From: JAXLRU01 sp046330935
GTDB taxonomy: Bacteria > Actinomycetota > Actinomycetes > Actinomycetales > Kineosporiaceae
Assembly: GCA_046330935.1 (NCBI GenBank)
Contig: JAXLRU010000002.1
Coordinates: forward strand, 744,001-808,000
Length of the DNA: 64,000 nucleotides
Direction of reading: 5' to 3'
Position 1 is the stretch's first letter. The number at the start of each line of letters is the position of its first letter. The notes below the pieces were generated by a model. The model was not told the DNA's origin, ran no database searches, and worked only from the letters and a program-made list of their open reading frames with translations. The position numbers were made by a program, and so were the translations under genes. Below are positions 55,743-63,601 of the stretch, one piece after another.

Positions 55743-56033
55743 TCAGCGCAGCGCGGCGGTCAACTGCGCCTCGGTCTGCTCGTAGGTGGTCGCGGTGTTC
55801 GCCAGCTGCTGGGCGATGCCGTCGAGGGCCTGCTTGAGCGCCGTCCCCGAGACGTTCCACTGCTGGAAGAGCTCGCCGAACGCGACCGAGGCCGAGCCCT
55901 GCCACCCCTGGGCGATGAGCGCCTGGACCTGCCCGTGGAGCTGGGCCAGGCGCGATTCGATGTCGCACGCGCCGGTGCTGAGCTGAGCGGAGACCGAACG
56001 CAGCTCCGCGGACGTGACCCTGATGTCGGCCAT
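55743..56033 (-). CDS. WXG100 family protein
   Basis: 96 residues, the expected length of ESAT-6/CFP-10 proteins. Starts MADIRVTSAELRSVSAQLS; the W-x-G turn is QGWQGSASVAF near residue 44, between two long helices. ATG 56033 has AGGGGA about 9 nt upstream. These proteins form helical hairpin dimers exported by ESX systems. No ESX core gene (EccC, EccD, mycosin) is in the window, so the machinery must be elsewhere or absent. Confidence 0.9.
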   Translation of the reverse strand: MADIRVTSAELRSVSAQLSTGACDIESRLAQLHGQVQALIAQGWQGSASVAFGELFQQWNVSGTALKQALDGIAQQLANTATTYEQTEAQLTAALR

Positions 56034-56115
56034 CCCCGTGTTCCCCTCACTGGTGGCAGGCCTGGTGCCTGCTGTCGGGACGACGCTAGGAGAACCGGAC
56101 GCACCCCGTCGGCGG

Positions 56116-56158
56116 CTGTCCACAGGTGCCCCCAGCGTGTGGACGGGCCTGTGGACAG
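56116..56158. terminator. Inverted repeat downstream of HAD gene
   Basis: ctgtccacagg (56116-56126) and cctgtggacag (56148-56158) are perfect reverse complements with 21 nt between. It begins 8 nt after the leftward HAD gene, so a terminator is likely. It also lies 83 nt upstream of the WXG100 start, and each arm is one base from a DnaA box. Confidence 0.5.
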
Positions 56159-56165
56159 GTGGGGA

Positions 56166-56729
56166 TCACCGGGAGACGGTCACCTGGGGAGCGGGGCGCC
56201 CGCCGAGCGTCGCGAGGATCTCCCGGACCGCGTCGTCCCAGGTGGGGACGGGTTGCGGTCCCTCGGGCCGCGCGGCATGGGCGCCGAACAGGTACCGGTG
56301 GGCCACGGCGCCCTCCAGTGCCGTGTGGACCTCGGGGTGGTCGTCGACCATGTGCGTGATGCCGAGGTCGAGGCACAGGCCGCGCTTGTCGGGGCGCGCG
56401 CGACAGAAGCGGACGTGCGAGGGGTCCATGCCGGTGCGGTCCCACCAGTCGTGGGCCTCCAGCCAGCGCAGCGAGCGTTCCTGGATGCGCCGGCCGCACT
56501 TCGAGATCAGCCAGACCCGGCCCTCGAAGGCGTCCACGAGCCGACGGACGCCCTCCGCCGCGCCGTCGACGCCCGGCGTCGCGATGACGGCCGCCTCGTC
56601 GGGCCCGAAGAAGGTCGTGTCGGCGCCGGGTTCGCCGTTGATGATCACCCGGCCGATGTCGACCCCCAGCCGGGGTTCGGCCCGGTCGTCCGGCTGCGGT
56701 CGGCGCGGGGTGCTGTTCGTCGATGTCAT
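56166..56729 (-). CDS. HAD-superfamily-like protein
   Basis: 187 residues. The first motif is LGVDIGRVII (DxG instead of DxD), motif II may be the Ser in VWLISKCGRR, then a Lys near RARPDKRGLCL and motif IV ITHMVDDHPE. Replacement of the second motif I Asp suggests altered or absent phosphatase activity. It shares a divergent promoter with the LysR gene and may be its target. Confidence 0.7.
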   Translation of the reverse strand: MTSTNSTPRRPQPDDRAEPRLGVDIGRVIINGEPGADTTFFGPDEAAVIATPGVDGAAEGVRRLVDAFEGRVWLISKCGRRIQERSLRWLEAHDWWDRTGMDPSHVRFCRARPDKRGLCLDLGITHMVDDHPEVHTALEGAVAHRYLFGAHAARPEGPQPVPTWDDAVREILATLGGRPAPQVTVSR

Positions 56730-56813
56730 GTCTCGAGGGTTGCCACCGACGAGCAGGGGCGGAACTATTGATCACGAGGGCATCTATAGGGGAGAGCTAG
56801 AGCGGGAGGAGCG

Positions 56814-57668
56814 ATGGGCACGAGCGAGGCACTGCAGGGCGACGCCCTGCGCGCCTTCGCCGTCTTCGCCCGGCACCGCAACTTCACCTCCGCGGCGGCC
56901 GAGCTGCTGATCAGCCAACCCTCCCTGCACGTGAAGATCAACAAGCTGGCGCGCACCCTCGGCGTCCCCCTGTACCGCCGGCAGGGGCGCGGACTCGTGC
57001 TCACCCCCGAGGGTCGGCGCCTGGCAGCCCTCGCCCACGACGTCGGCCGGCAGGTCGAGGACTACCTGTCGGAGCTGTCCCGCGACCAGGCGCCCATCAC
57101 CCTCGCCGCCGGTCGCGGCGCCCTTCGCTGGGTGATCGGGGACGCCGTCCGCCGGCTCACCTCGACGCGACGGCTGCGCCTGTCGGTGGCCGCCGGCCCC
57201 GCGGCCCAGGCGTCGGTCCTGCACGGGGAGGCCGACGTCGCCGTCGTGGCCTTCGACCCTCCGGGGCGCGAGCTCGCCGCCCTGCTGCTGGCGTCGTTCC
57301 CGCAGGTGGTGATGGTCCCGGAGGGTCACACCCTGGCCGGGCGTGACGCCGTCGGGCTGGTCGACCTCGCGGGCGAGGAGCTGATCGTCCCGCCCGCCGA
57401 CCGGCAGCACCGTCGCGGCCTCGACCGCGCCCTGAGCGAGGCCGGTGCGTCGTGGACGGTGGCCGCGGAGGTGGACGGCTGGGACCTGATGGTCCACTTC
57501 GTCCGCCTCGGGCTCGGCTTGGCGGTGGTCAACGGCTGCGTGGAACCGCCCGAGGGGGTGCGGTCGGTGGTGGTCGCCGACCTCCCGGTGGTGCGGTACT
57601 GGGCGGCGTGGCGGCCCGAGCGATCGCGTGCCGTGGCCGACGCCGTCGACGTCCTGGCGCGGTCGTGA
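56814..57668 (+). CDS. LysR-family transcriptional regulator
   Basis: 284 residues. The N-terminal winged helix-turn-helix reads AFAVFARHRNFTSAAAELLI, SQPSLHVKINKLARTLGVPL, YRRQGRGLVLTPEGRRL; the C-terminal effector domain follows. ATG 56814 has GGGAGGA 3-4 nt upstream. The divergent gap to the HAD gene (56730-56813) contains ctattgatcacgagggcat and atctatag, possible T-N11-A-type sites. The effector is unknown. Confidence 0.9.
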   Translation: MGTSEALQGDALRAFAVFARHRNFTSAAAELLISQPSLHVKINKLARTLGVPLYRRQGRGLVLTPEGRRLAALAHDVGRQVEDYLSELSRDQAPITLAAGRGALRWVIGDAVRRLTSTRRLRLSVAAGPAAQASVLHGEADVAVVAFDPPGRELAALLLASFPQVVMVPEGHTLAGRDAVGLVDLAGEELIVPPADRQHRRGLDRALSEAGASWTVAAEVDGWDLMVHFVRLGLGLAVVNGCVEPPEGVRSVVVADLPVVRYWAAWRPERSRAVADAVDVLARS

Positions 57669-57697
57669 GCCGGTCGTGAGCCGGTCGTGAGCCGTTC
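57665..57697 (+). repeat. 11-bp x 3 tandem repeat at the LysR-kptA junction
   Basis: gtgagccggtc at 57665-57675 and 57676-57686, then gtgagccgttc at 57687-57697 (one change). Each unit begins GTG, and 11 is not a multiple of three, so the three GTGs are in three different frames. Only the third opens kptA. The first overlaps the LysR stop (GTGA). Confidence 0.95.
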
Positions 57698-58235
57698 GCG
57701 GCCGGACCGGTCGACGTCGGTCTCGCGGTTCCTCGCGCTCGTCCTGCGGCATCGGCCCGACGTGGCGGGCCTGACGCTGGATGCGGCGGGGTGGGCGGAC
57801 GTCGCCGACGTGCTCGCGGCGTTGCGGGAGCGGGGGGACGTGCTCGACCGGGCGGGCCTGCAGCGCGTGGTGGAGGCGGGCGACAAGCGGCGCTTCGAGC
57901 TGGTGGGGGACCGGATCCGGGCGGCGCAGGGGCACTCCGTCGACGTCGATCTCGGCCTCGAGCCGGTGCGACCCCCCGAGCTGCTCTTCCACGGCACCGT
58001 GGAGCGGTACCTCGCGGGCATCCTGCGTGAGGGGCTCCTGCCCCGCGAGCGCACCCACGTGCACCTGTCCGCGGACGAGGCCACGGCCCGGGCGGTGGGG
58101 GCCAGGCGGGGGACGCCCCTGGTGCTGCGGGTGGACGCCGGGACCGCGTGGAGGGACGGCGTGGCCTTCCTCCAGGCGGCCAACGGCGTCTGGCTGGCTG
58201 CGCATGTGCCCCCGGAGTACCTGCACCTCGGCTGA
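57687..58235 (+). CDS. kptA: RNA 2'-phosphotransferase (KptA/Tpt1)
   Basis: Removes an internal or terminal 2'-phosphate from RNA, passing it to NAD+. The 182-residue product has family motifs SRFLALVLRHRPDVAGL, a KRRFELVGDRIRAAQGHS, LLFHGT and VHLSAD, in order. In bacteria the physiological substrate is unclear because their tRNA splicing does not make 2'-phosphates. It is preceded by the 11-bp repeat rather than by a normal RBS. A 41-residue copy of its C-terminus lies at 61245-61370. Confidence 0.93.
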   Translation: MSRSRPDRSTSVSRFLALVLRHRPDVAGLTLDAAGWADVADVLAALRERGDVLDRAGLQRVVEAGDKRRFELVGDRIRAAQGHSVDVDLGLEPVRPPELLFHGTVERYLAGILREGLLPRERTHVHLSADEATARAVGARRGTPLVLRVDAGTAWRDGVAFLQAANGVWLAAHVPPEYLHLG

Positions 58236-58258
58236 TCCGCCGGGTGGGGACGGATCAG
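58232..58258. terminator. Hairpin spanning both stop codons (kptA / chemoreceptor)
   Basis: ctgatccg (58232-58239) and cggatcag (58251-58258), perfect 8-bp stem, 11-nt loop. The left arm includes the kptA TGA, and the right arm includes the stop of the leftward chemoreceptor gene (58255-58257). Confidence 0.6.
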
Positions 58259-59901
58259 ACCGTGAAGACCCCGACCAGCCGGTTGAGCCGGTCAGCGAGG
58301 CCGGACAGGTCGTCGGCCGCTTCCTGGCTGGCACGTGCGCTGTCCGACGTCGCCTGGGTGACCTCGGCGACCGCCCCGAACGCGGCGGAGACCTGCTGGC
58401 TGCTCGTCGCGGCCTCGTGCAGCGAGCGGGTCATGTCGGAGGTGGTCGCCGACTGCTCCTCGACCGCGGAGGCGATGGAGACCGAGAACTCGCCGATCTG
58501 GTGGATCACCTGCTGGATCTCCGCCACGGCGGCGGCCGCTCCTGCGCTCGTCGTCTGGATCGCCTCGATCCGCTGGGTGATGTCGTGGGTCGCCTTCGCG
58601 GTCTCCTGGGCGAGGTCCTTGACCTCGGTGGCGACGACAGCGAAGCCCTTGCCGGCCTCACCGGCGCGGGCGGCCTCGATCGTCGCGTTGAGCGCGAGCA
58701 GGTTCGTCTGCTCGGCGATGGAGGTGATCAGGGCGACGACCGAGCCGATCTCGCCGCTGGCCTCCCGGAGCTGGGCGATGTGCTCGGTGGTCGCCTTGGC
58801 GGCCGCCATGGACTCCTCCGCCACCGCCGCAGCGTGTCCGGCACTCGTGGCGATCTCACCGATCGACGCCGACATCTGCTCCGCGCCCGCGGTCACGGAC
58901 TGGACGCCGCCGTTGACCTGGTCCGCTGCGGCGGAGGCGCCGGTGGCCTTCGCCGAGGCCTCGCCGGCACCCGCGTTGAGCTGGGTGGAGACGGCCGAGA
59001 GCCGGGTGGAGGCGTCGGTGAGGGAGCCCGCCGTGCCGACGACGTCCTGGACGGTCGTGCGCAGCGTGCGGATCGCGGCGTCGAGGCCGGCGCCCATGAC
59101 CCCGAACTCGTCCCGGGTGTCCACGTCGCAGGTCTTGGTGAGGTCGCAGCGCCCGAGGGCGGCCGCGGCGTCGGTGACGCGCCGCACGCAGCCGACGATC
59201 ACCGAGCAGATGAGCAGACCGACGGCGAAGGCGACGGCGACGCCGATGCCCAGCACGAGGCCCAGGGTGAGGAGGGCGGAGTGGTAGGCGTCGCGGGCGG
59301 CGTCGCGGCGGCGCGCGGCGTCCGCACTCTCGGCGGCGGCGATCTCCTTGCCGATCGTCACGCTCTGCTTGGCCTCCGGGCCGGCGACCTCGTCGCGGAT
59401 CCGCTCGAAAGCCGCGAGGTCGCGCCGGTCGCTGGCGGGCAGCAACTGCTGGCCCACCACGGTCACGTACGCCGTGACGTGTGCCCGCAGTTCGGCGAGC
59501 TTCGCCGGGACGCTGGTCTGCTCGCCGTAGCTCTCCAGGTCCGCGGTGAGGGCGTCCTCGTCCTGCTGGACCGCCGCGGCGTACTTCGCCTTGCTCTGCG
59601 CGCTGGAGGAGATGCCGTGGTTGAGCACGTCCCGGCGCAGCACCTCGATGTCGGCGAGGACGGCGTCGATCTTCTGGACCGGCAGCAGGCCGTTGACGTA
59701 GATGTCGTTGGCGGAGGTGTTCAGCGTCCCCATCCGGCCGGCCGCGATCAGCCCGCTCGTCACGGCGACCGCCGCGATCAGGCCGAGCGCCCCGAGGATC
59801 TTCACCCGGACGCCGAGGCGCCCCACGAGGCGGACGAGCGGCCCCGAGGAGGCCGGTGACGGCGCTGGAAGGTCGGTGTGCGTCCGCGCGCTCAGGCTCA
59901 T
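58255..59901 (-). CDS. Methyl-accepting chemotaxis protein
   Basis: 548 residues. N-terminal membrane helix (VKILGALGLIAAVAVTSGLI), a periplasm-side four-helix-bundle sensor (NTSANDIYVNGLLPVQKIDA ...), a second membrane helix (ALLTLGLVLGIGVAVAFAVG), HAMP, and a long signalling coiled-coil with the hairpin tip EQTNLLALNATIEAARAGEAGKG split here for length. ATG 59901 has GGAGG 7 nt upstream. No CheA/CheW/flagellar gene is in the window. It may sense envelope or small-molecule signals. Confidence 0.95.
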   Translation of the reverse strand: MSLSARTHTDLPAPSPASSGPLVRLVGRLGVRVKILGALGLIAAVAVTSGLIAAGRMGTLNTSANDIYVNGLLPVQKIDAVLADIEVLRRDVLNHGISSSAQSKAKYAAAVQQDEDALTADLESYGEQTSVPAKLAELRAHVTAYVTVVGQQLLPASDRRDLAAFERIRDEVAGPEAKQSVTIGKEIAAAESADAARRRDAARDAYHSALLTLGLVLGIGVAVAFAVGLLICSVIVGCVRRVTDAAAALGRCDLTKTCDVDTRDEFGVMGAGLDAAIRTLRTTVQDVVGTAGSLTDASTRLSAVSTQLNAGAGEASAKATGASAAADQVNGGVQSVTAGAEQMSASIGEIATSAGHAAAVAEESMAAAKATTEHIAQLREASGEIGSVVALITSIAEQTNLLALNATIEAARAGEAGKGFAVVATEVKDLAQETAKATHDITQRIEAIQTTSAGAAAAVAEIQQVIHQIGEFSVSIASAVEEQSATTSDMTRSLHEAATSSQQVSAAFGAVAEVTQATSDSARASQEAADDLSGLADRLNRLVGVFTV

Positions 59902-60181
59902 CAGAGGGTCCTCCGTCGGGGCGCGGTACCTCACCGGGCCTACGGTGCTTGTCGGCGGGCAAAGAGGACGCTGTAGCCCGGAGCGTGACTTATGCGACGA
60001 ACAGCACGATTGTGAAAAGCTGACGCCGCTGTGACTGTCCTCCCCGGCCGCGGGACGAGCACGCGAACGGGCCACCCTGCGCCCCCCCGGGCCGGTGGAG
60101 TGGCTCAGGGCGGAGGGTGGCCCGGTGTCGAGGGGTGATGCCGGAGGGACTCGAGCGCCGGCGCCCGCTCTGCAGGCGTCC

Positions 60182-60691
60182 TCAGCTGGCGGTGCGGTAG
60201 CGGTTGAGGACCGTCGTGACCTCGTCGGCCGCGGCCTGGAGGGCGGCGACCTCGTCGCTCGTCCAGTGGTGCGGGACGCCGCTGATGACGCAGTGGCCGC
60301 CGAGGACCTGGCCGTCGGGGGTGCGCAGGGGGACGCCGGCGTAGGCGGCCATGCCGTCGATGGCGACCAGCGGATTGTCGTGGTGGTCGGGGTGGGCGGC
60401 CGCGTCGTCGACGACGTAAGGGGCGCCGGTGACGACCGTGGTGGCGCAGAACGACCATTCGACCGGGGTGCCGCCCGCTGACGCGACCCAACCCGAGACG
60501 CCGTGGCTGCCGATGAGCTCCTGAGCGGAGTCCAGGACCAGGGTGATGAGGCTGACCGGCTGGTCGAGGGCGGCCGCGGTGGAGGCGGCGATCCGGTCGA
60601 GCTCCGTGCGCAGGGCCGGATCGTCCCAGGAGTAGGGGGTGAGGGCCGCCAGCCGAGCGCGGTCGGACAGGGCGTGGCGGTGATCGATCAC
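60182..60691 (-). CDS. GAF-domain protein
   Basis: 169 residues with one GAF domain: LDRIAASTAAALDQPVSLIT, then WSFCATTVVTGAPYVVDDAA, YAGVPLRTPDGQVLGGHCVI. It resembles the GAF sensors of actinobacterial cytoplasmic signalling proteins, but no output domain is attached. GTG 60691 overlaps the upstream gene (GTGA). Upstream of and codirectional with the chemoreceptor, 280 nt apart. Confidence 0.8.
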   Translation of the reverse strand: MIDHRHALSDRARLAALTPYSWDDPALRTELDRIAASTAAALDQPVSLITLVLDSAQELIGSHGVSGWVASAGGTPVEWSFCATTVVTGAPYVVDDAAAHPDHHDNPLVAIDGMAAYAGVPLRTPDGQVLGGHCVISGVPHHWTSDEVAALQAAADEVTTVLNRYRTAS

Positions 60692-61011
60692 GGGGTGCGC
60701 TCCTGCACGATGTCGTGGACGGCGGTGAGCTGCTCGAACGTGGTCCGGCGGATCTGCAGGGAGCGCGCACACAGGGCGAGGATCGGATCCGTGCCGTTGC
60801 GCATGGTCTCGAGGACCGCCGTGAAGGCCTGCTCGCCGGCATCGGTCTCGCGGACCCCCGCCTGCTGCAACAGGCTCGCCACCACCGCGGTCGCCTCACC
60901 GGGATCCGGGAGGACGCGCTCCAGCGACGAGCGGACGTCGGCGAGGGTCGGCCGGGTCAACCCGTAGGGACCGGCGGTGTCCGCGGCCTGCGACCGCGTC
61001 TGGACGACCAT
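60688..61011 (-). CDS. 107-residue helical protein coupled to the GAF gene
   Basis: Almost all helix; no membrane segment. It begins MVVQTRSQAADTAGPYG and contains ERVLPDPGEATAVVASLLQQ and NGTDPILALCARSLQIRRTT. GGAG lies 8 nt before the ATG at 61011. I do not recognise a family. Its stop overlaps the GAF start, so the two are probably one functional unit. Confidence 0.65.
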   Translation of the reverse strand: MVVQTRSQAADTAGPYGLTRPTLADVRSSLERVLPDPGEATAVVASLLQQAGVRETDAGEQAFTAVLETMRNGTDPILALCARSLQIRRTTFEQLTAVHDIVQERTP

Positions 61012-61244
61012 GAGTGCGCTCCCCGGGGGTCGGTGGTCCCGCTGCGCCGGCGGCAGGGGTGCCCGCACGACCCGCGCCGGCTCGCGCCCCGCTCGGATGT
61101 CGTGCTCCGCCTCGTCATCGGCGCCGATCCGTCCACATTGAGCCCGTGCCGGCGGAAAACGCTCGGCGGGGTCAGCAGGCCGAGCCGCCGCTCGACGTCG
61201 GGGGCTCTCCCGTGCGGGGCCGGACCGCCGTCGGGATCAGTCCG

Positions 61245-61370
61245 GGGACACCGGTGGTGCCGGGGGCGAACGCCGGGGCCGCGCGGAGGGACGGCGTGAC
61301 CGTCCTCCACGCGGCCGACGGCGTGTGGCCGGCTGCGCGGGTGCCCCGGGAATACCTGCACCTCGGCTGA
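61245..61370 (+). pseudogene. C-terminal fragment of a second kptA
   Basis: Reads GTPVVPGANAGAARRDGV then TVLHAADGVWPAARVPREYL, ending HLG-stop. This aligns without gaps with residues 142-182 of the intact KptA (27 of 41 identical). Upstream nothing matches the rest of the protein; the motifs needed for catalysis are missing. The identity continues past the stop (gctgatcsgccgggtg), so flanking DNA was copied too. Confidence 0.75.
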
Positions 61371-61393
61371 TCGGCCGGGTGCGGCGGGAGGGA

Positions 61394-61534
61394 TCAGAAG
61401 CGCCGGGCGAAGATCATCTCGATCTCGGCCAGCTGGGCCGGGGTCGGCGCCTGGCGGGACAGGCGCAACCGGATGGTCTCGCGCTCGTCCCATTCGGGGT
61501 GGTGGGGGAGCAGGTGACGAAGGCGGTCGAACAT
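61394..61534 (-). CDS. 46-residue small protein of unknown function
   Basis: Starts MFDRLRHLLPHHPEWDERET and ends EIEMIFARRF, a charged, probably helical peptide. ATG 61534 has GGAGGA about 5 nt upstream, one of the best ribosome sites in this area. The frame extends farther upstream, but that part reads as low-complexity. It converges on the kptA fragment. Confidence 0.6.
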   Translation of the reverse strand: MFDRLRHLLPHHPEWDERETIRLRLSRQAPTPAQLAEIEMIFARRF

Positions 61535-61767
61535 CGTGTCCTCCTGGCACCTCCCGGGTGCGGCGTCGTTGCCTGCACAGCCGTCGAGTGGTGCTCGCCT
61601 CCGACTGTGCTCCTCCCCGCGCCCCCTCGTCCAGTCAGTCGCCCGGTCATCCCACCTTTGCCCTGACAACGCCGCAGCGTAGAAGGGTCATCACCGTAGG
61701 TGATGTGATGGAGCCGACAGTGCCGCTGGGCCGATCGGGTGGCGGGCTCGGCTCCACCGGGGCGGAA

Positions 61768-62205
61768 TCAGCCCCGCGCCGCGTCCTCGATCCGAGTGGT
61801 CACGGGCGTCCCGAGCTCGAGGGAACGCGAGACGGTGCACGTGCGGTCGTGGGACGTCCGGATCGCACGGGGGAGGATCTCGCGGGCGGCGTCCCCGGCC
61901 TCCCCTTCGGGGAAACGCACCTGGAAGGTCAGCGTGACGTCGGTGAGCCGGTTGCCCTGCTCGTCGCGCACGTACTCCGCGTCGACCCGCGCCCGGAACT
62001 GATCGGCCGGACTGCGGCGGCCCGTCACGACGTCGACGTCGACCGCCGAACAGCCGGCGATGGCCGCGAGCAGCAGCTCGACGGGGGTGAAGCCTTCAGG
62101 GTCCTTGCTGCCGAAGCGCAACTCCAGCCCTCGGGCGTTGCGCGCGACGTAGATGCCCTCCTCGACCCGGTCGAGCGTGACGAAGCGGTGCGAGTCCTCG
62201 GCCAT
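61768..62205 (-). CDS. OsmC/Ohr-family protein
   Basis: 145 residues. The two redox cysteines appear in LLLAAIAGCSAVDVDVV and SHDRTCTVSRSLELG, with the N-terminal beta region GLELRFGSKDPEGFTPVELL. OsmC proteins reduce organic hydroperoxides. A short palindrome catcacc-gta-ggtgatg (61690-61706) lies downstream, not upstream. Divergent from the TerC gene. Confidence 0.9.
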   Translation of the reverse strand: MAEDSHRFVTLDRVEEGIYVARNARGLELRFGSKDPEGFTPVELLLAAIAGCSAVDVDVVTGRRSPADQFRARVDAEYVRDEQGNRLTDVTLTFQVRFPEGEAGDAAREILPRAIRTSHDRTCTVSRSLELGTPVTTRIEDAARG

Positions 62206-62566
62206 GGCCCGATCCTCGCAGACGCAGGCCCCGCGCCGCCGTCCGCTCCCGGGTGGTGCCCGGGCGCTCCGCGGCCCGCCCCGGCGTGGGTGGTCATCGC
62301 CGTCGATGTGACCCTACGGCGACGAAAATCGTGGCGAAGCGGTCATTGTCTGGACCCGATCGCAACAAATCTTTCCGAACGGCTTGCGAAACCGGGGACG
62401 AGAGCCGAAAGTACTGGTGCACCCCGACGCTGCCCGGACCCCCGAGCGGACAGCGTCGGGGTGCTTCACGTGGTGCCCGTCGTTCCCGATCGCCGGTTGC
62501 GGGCACTGATCCGCCCGCCGATCGTTGTCCCCCAGGACACGCTCGCGCGAGAGGACAGGAGACACG
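62206..62566. promoter_or_regulatory. osmC-terC divergent region with strong leader hairpin
   Basis: 361 nt without a gene. A locally AT-richer segment (62320-62390) probably holds the promoters. Downstream is a perfect 14-bp stem gcaccccgacgctg / cagcgtcggggtgc (62419-62432 and 62451-62464) with an 18-nt loop, about 100 nt before the terC start. TerC genes elsewhere are often under Mn2+ (yybP-ykoY) riboswitch control, but I could not match that consensus here. Confidence 0.5.
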
Positions 62567-63568
62567 GTGGAGGTCACGACCCTGGGCTGGGCCGTCACGA
62601 TCGGGTTGATCGTGGGGTTGCTCGCCCTCGACCTGACCTTGGGCTGGCTACGGCCGCACGCGGTGGGCTTCCGCGAGGCGAGCGCCTGGTCGGTGTTCTA
62701 CATCGCCGTCGCCCTGCTGTTCGGGGTGGCCATCGGAGTGGTGAGCGGCTGGGACTGGGCGGGGCAGTACTTCGCCGGCTACCTCGTCGAGAAGAGCCTG
62801 TCGGTCGACAACCTCTTCGTCTTCGTCATCATCATGACCACCTTCGCCGTGCCGGAGCGGCACCGGCAGAAGGTGCTGACCTTCGGCATCGTGCTCGCCC
62901 TGGTGATGCGGGCGATCTTCATCGCCGTCGGCGCCGCTCTGCTCGAGGCCTTCGACGTCTTCTTCCTCCTCTTCGGCCTGCTCCTCGCCTTCACGGCCGT
63001 GCAGCTGTTCCGGCACCGCAACGAGGACCCTGACGTCAACGACAACGGCCTGGTGAAGCTGACCCGGCGCCTGCTGCCCACCAGTGACACCTACGACGAG
63101 GGCAGGCTGATCACCCGCATCGACGGGCGCCGTGCCGTGACGCCGCTGTTCGTCGTCCTCATCGCGATCGGCTCGACGGACCTGCTGTTCGCCCTCGACT
63201 CGATCCCCGCCGTGTTCGGCGTCACGCAGGAGGCGTTCCTCGTCTTCACCGCGAACGCCTTCGCACTGCTGGGCCTCCGGGCGCTGTTCTTCCTGGTCAG
63301 TGGGCTGCTCGATCGGCTGGTCTACCTCTCGACCGGCCTGGCGGTGATCCTGCTGTTGATCGGCGCCAAGCTCGTCCTGCACTGGGCGCACACGATCTGG
63401 AAGGACGTCCCCACCGTCGACACCATGGTGTCGCTGGTGCTGATCGGGATCATCCTCACCGTCACGACCGTCGCCAGCCTGATCAAGGTGCGCAGGGACC
63501 CGAGCGCCGTGGCCCACGCCGGGTCGGTGCGGGCCCACGCCCCCGCCGAGGTGAAGGAGCGGAGCTGA
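62567..63568 (+). CDS. TerC-family membrane protein
   Basis: 333 residues, about eight to nine membrane segments. TerC signatures: AGYLVEKSLSVDNLFVFVI and STDLLFALDSIPAVFG, with paired Asp in membrane helices. The family exports Mn2+ (or handles other metals) and assists metalation of exported proteins; some members confer tellurite resistance. GTG 62567 has AGGAGA 4-5 nt upstream. Confidence 0.92.
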   Translation: MEVTTLGWAVTIGLIVGLLALDLTLGWLRPHAVGFREASAWSVFYIAVALLFGVAIGVVSGWDWAGQYFAGYLVEKSLSVDNLFVFVIIMTTFAVPERHRQKVLTFGIVLALVMRAIFIAVGAALLEAFDVFFLLFGLLLAFTAVQLFRHRNEDPDVNDNGLVKLTRRLLPTSDTYDEGRLITRIDGRRAVTPLFVVLIAIGSTDLLFALDSIPAVFGVTQEAFLVFTANAFALLGLRALFFLVSGLLDRLVYLSTGLAVILLLIGAKLVLHWAHTIWKDVPTVDTMVSLVLIGIILTVTTVASLIKVRRDPSAVAHAGSVRAHAPAEVKERS

Positions 63569-63601
63569 CCGGCGCCCGGCGGGTGGGCGGTCGGGGCTCG
63601 C

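Noticed and set aside
56116..56158. DnaA-box cluster upstream of the WXG100 gene
   Set aside because: The near-boxes are arms of an inverted repeat just after the HAD stop, which a terminator explains more simply.
57781..59859. 692-codon frame over kptA and the chemoreceptor
   Set aside because: It runs in another frame through kptA and antisense through the chemoreceptor; composition is Arg/Ala/Gly filler.
59980..60050. Sigma-28-type promoter before the chemoreceptor
   Set aside because: A GTCGCATAA on the minus strand vaguely fits the -10, but there is no matching TAAA -35 at the right distance.
62206..62566. yybP-ykoY (Mn2+) riboswitch before terC
   Set aside because: Considered because it often precedes terC, but the conserved loop sequences could not be found. 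Only a hairpin is reported.
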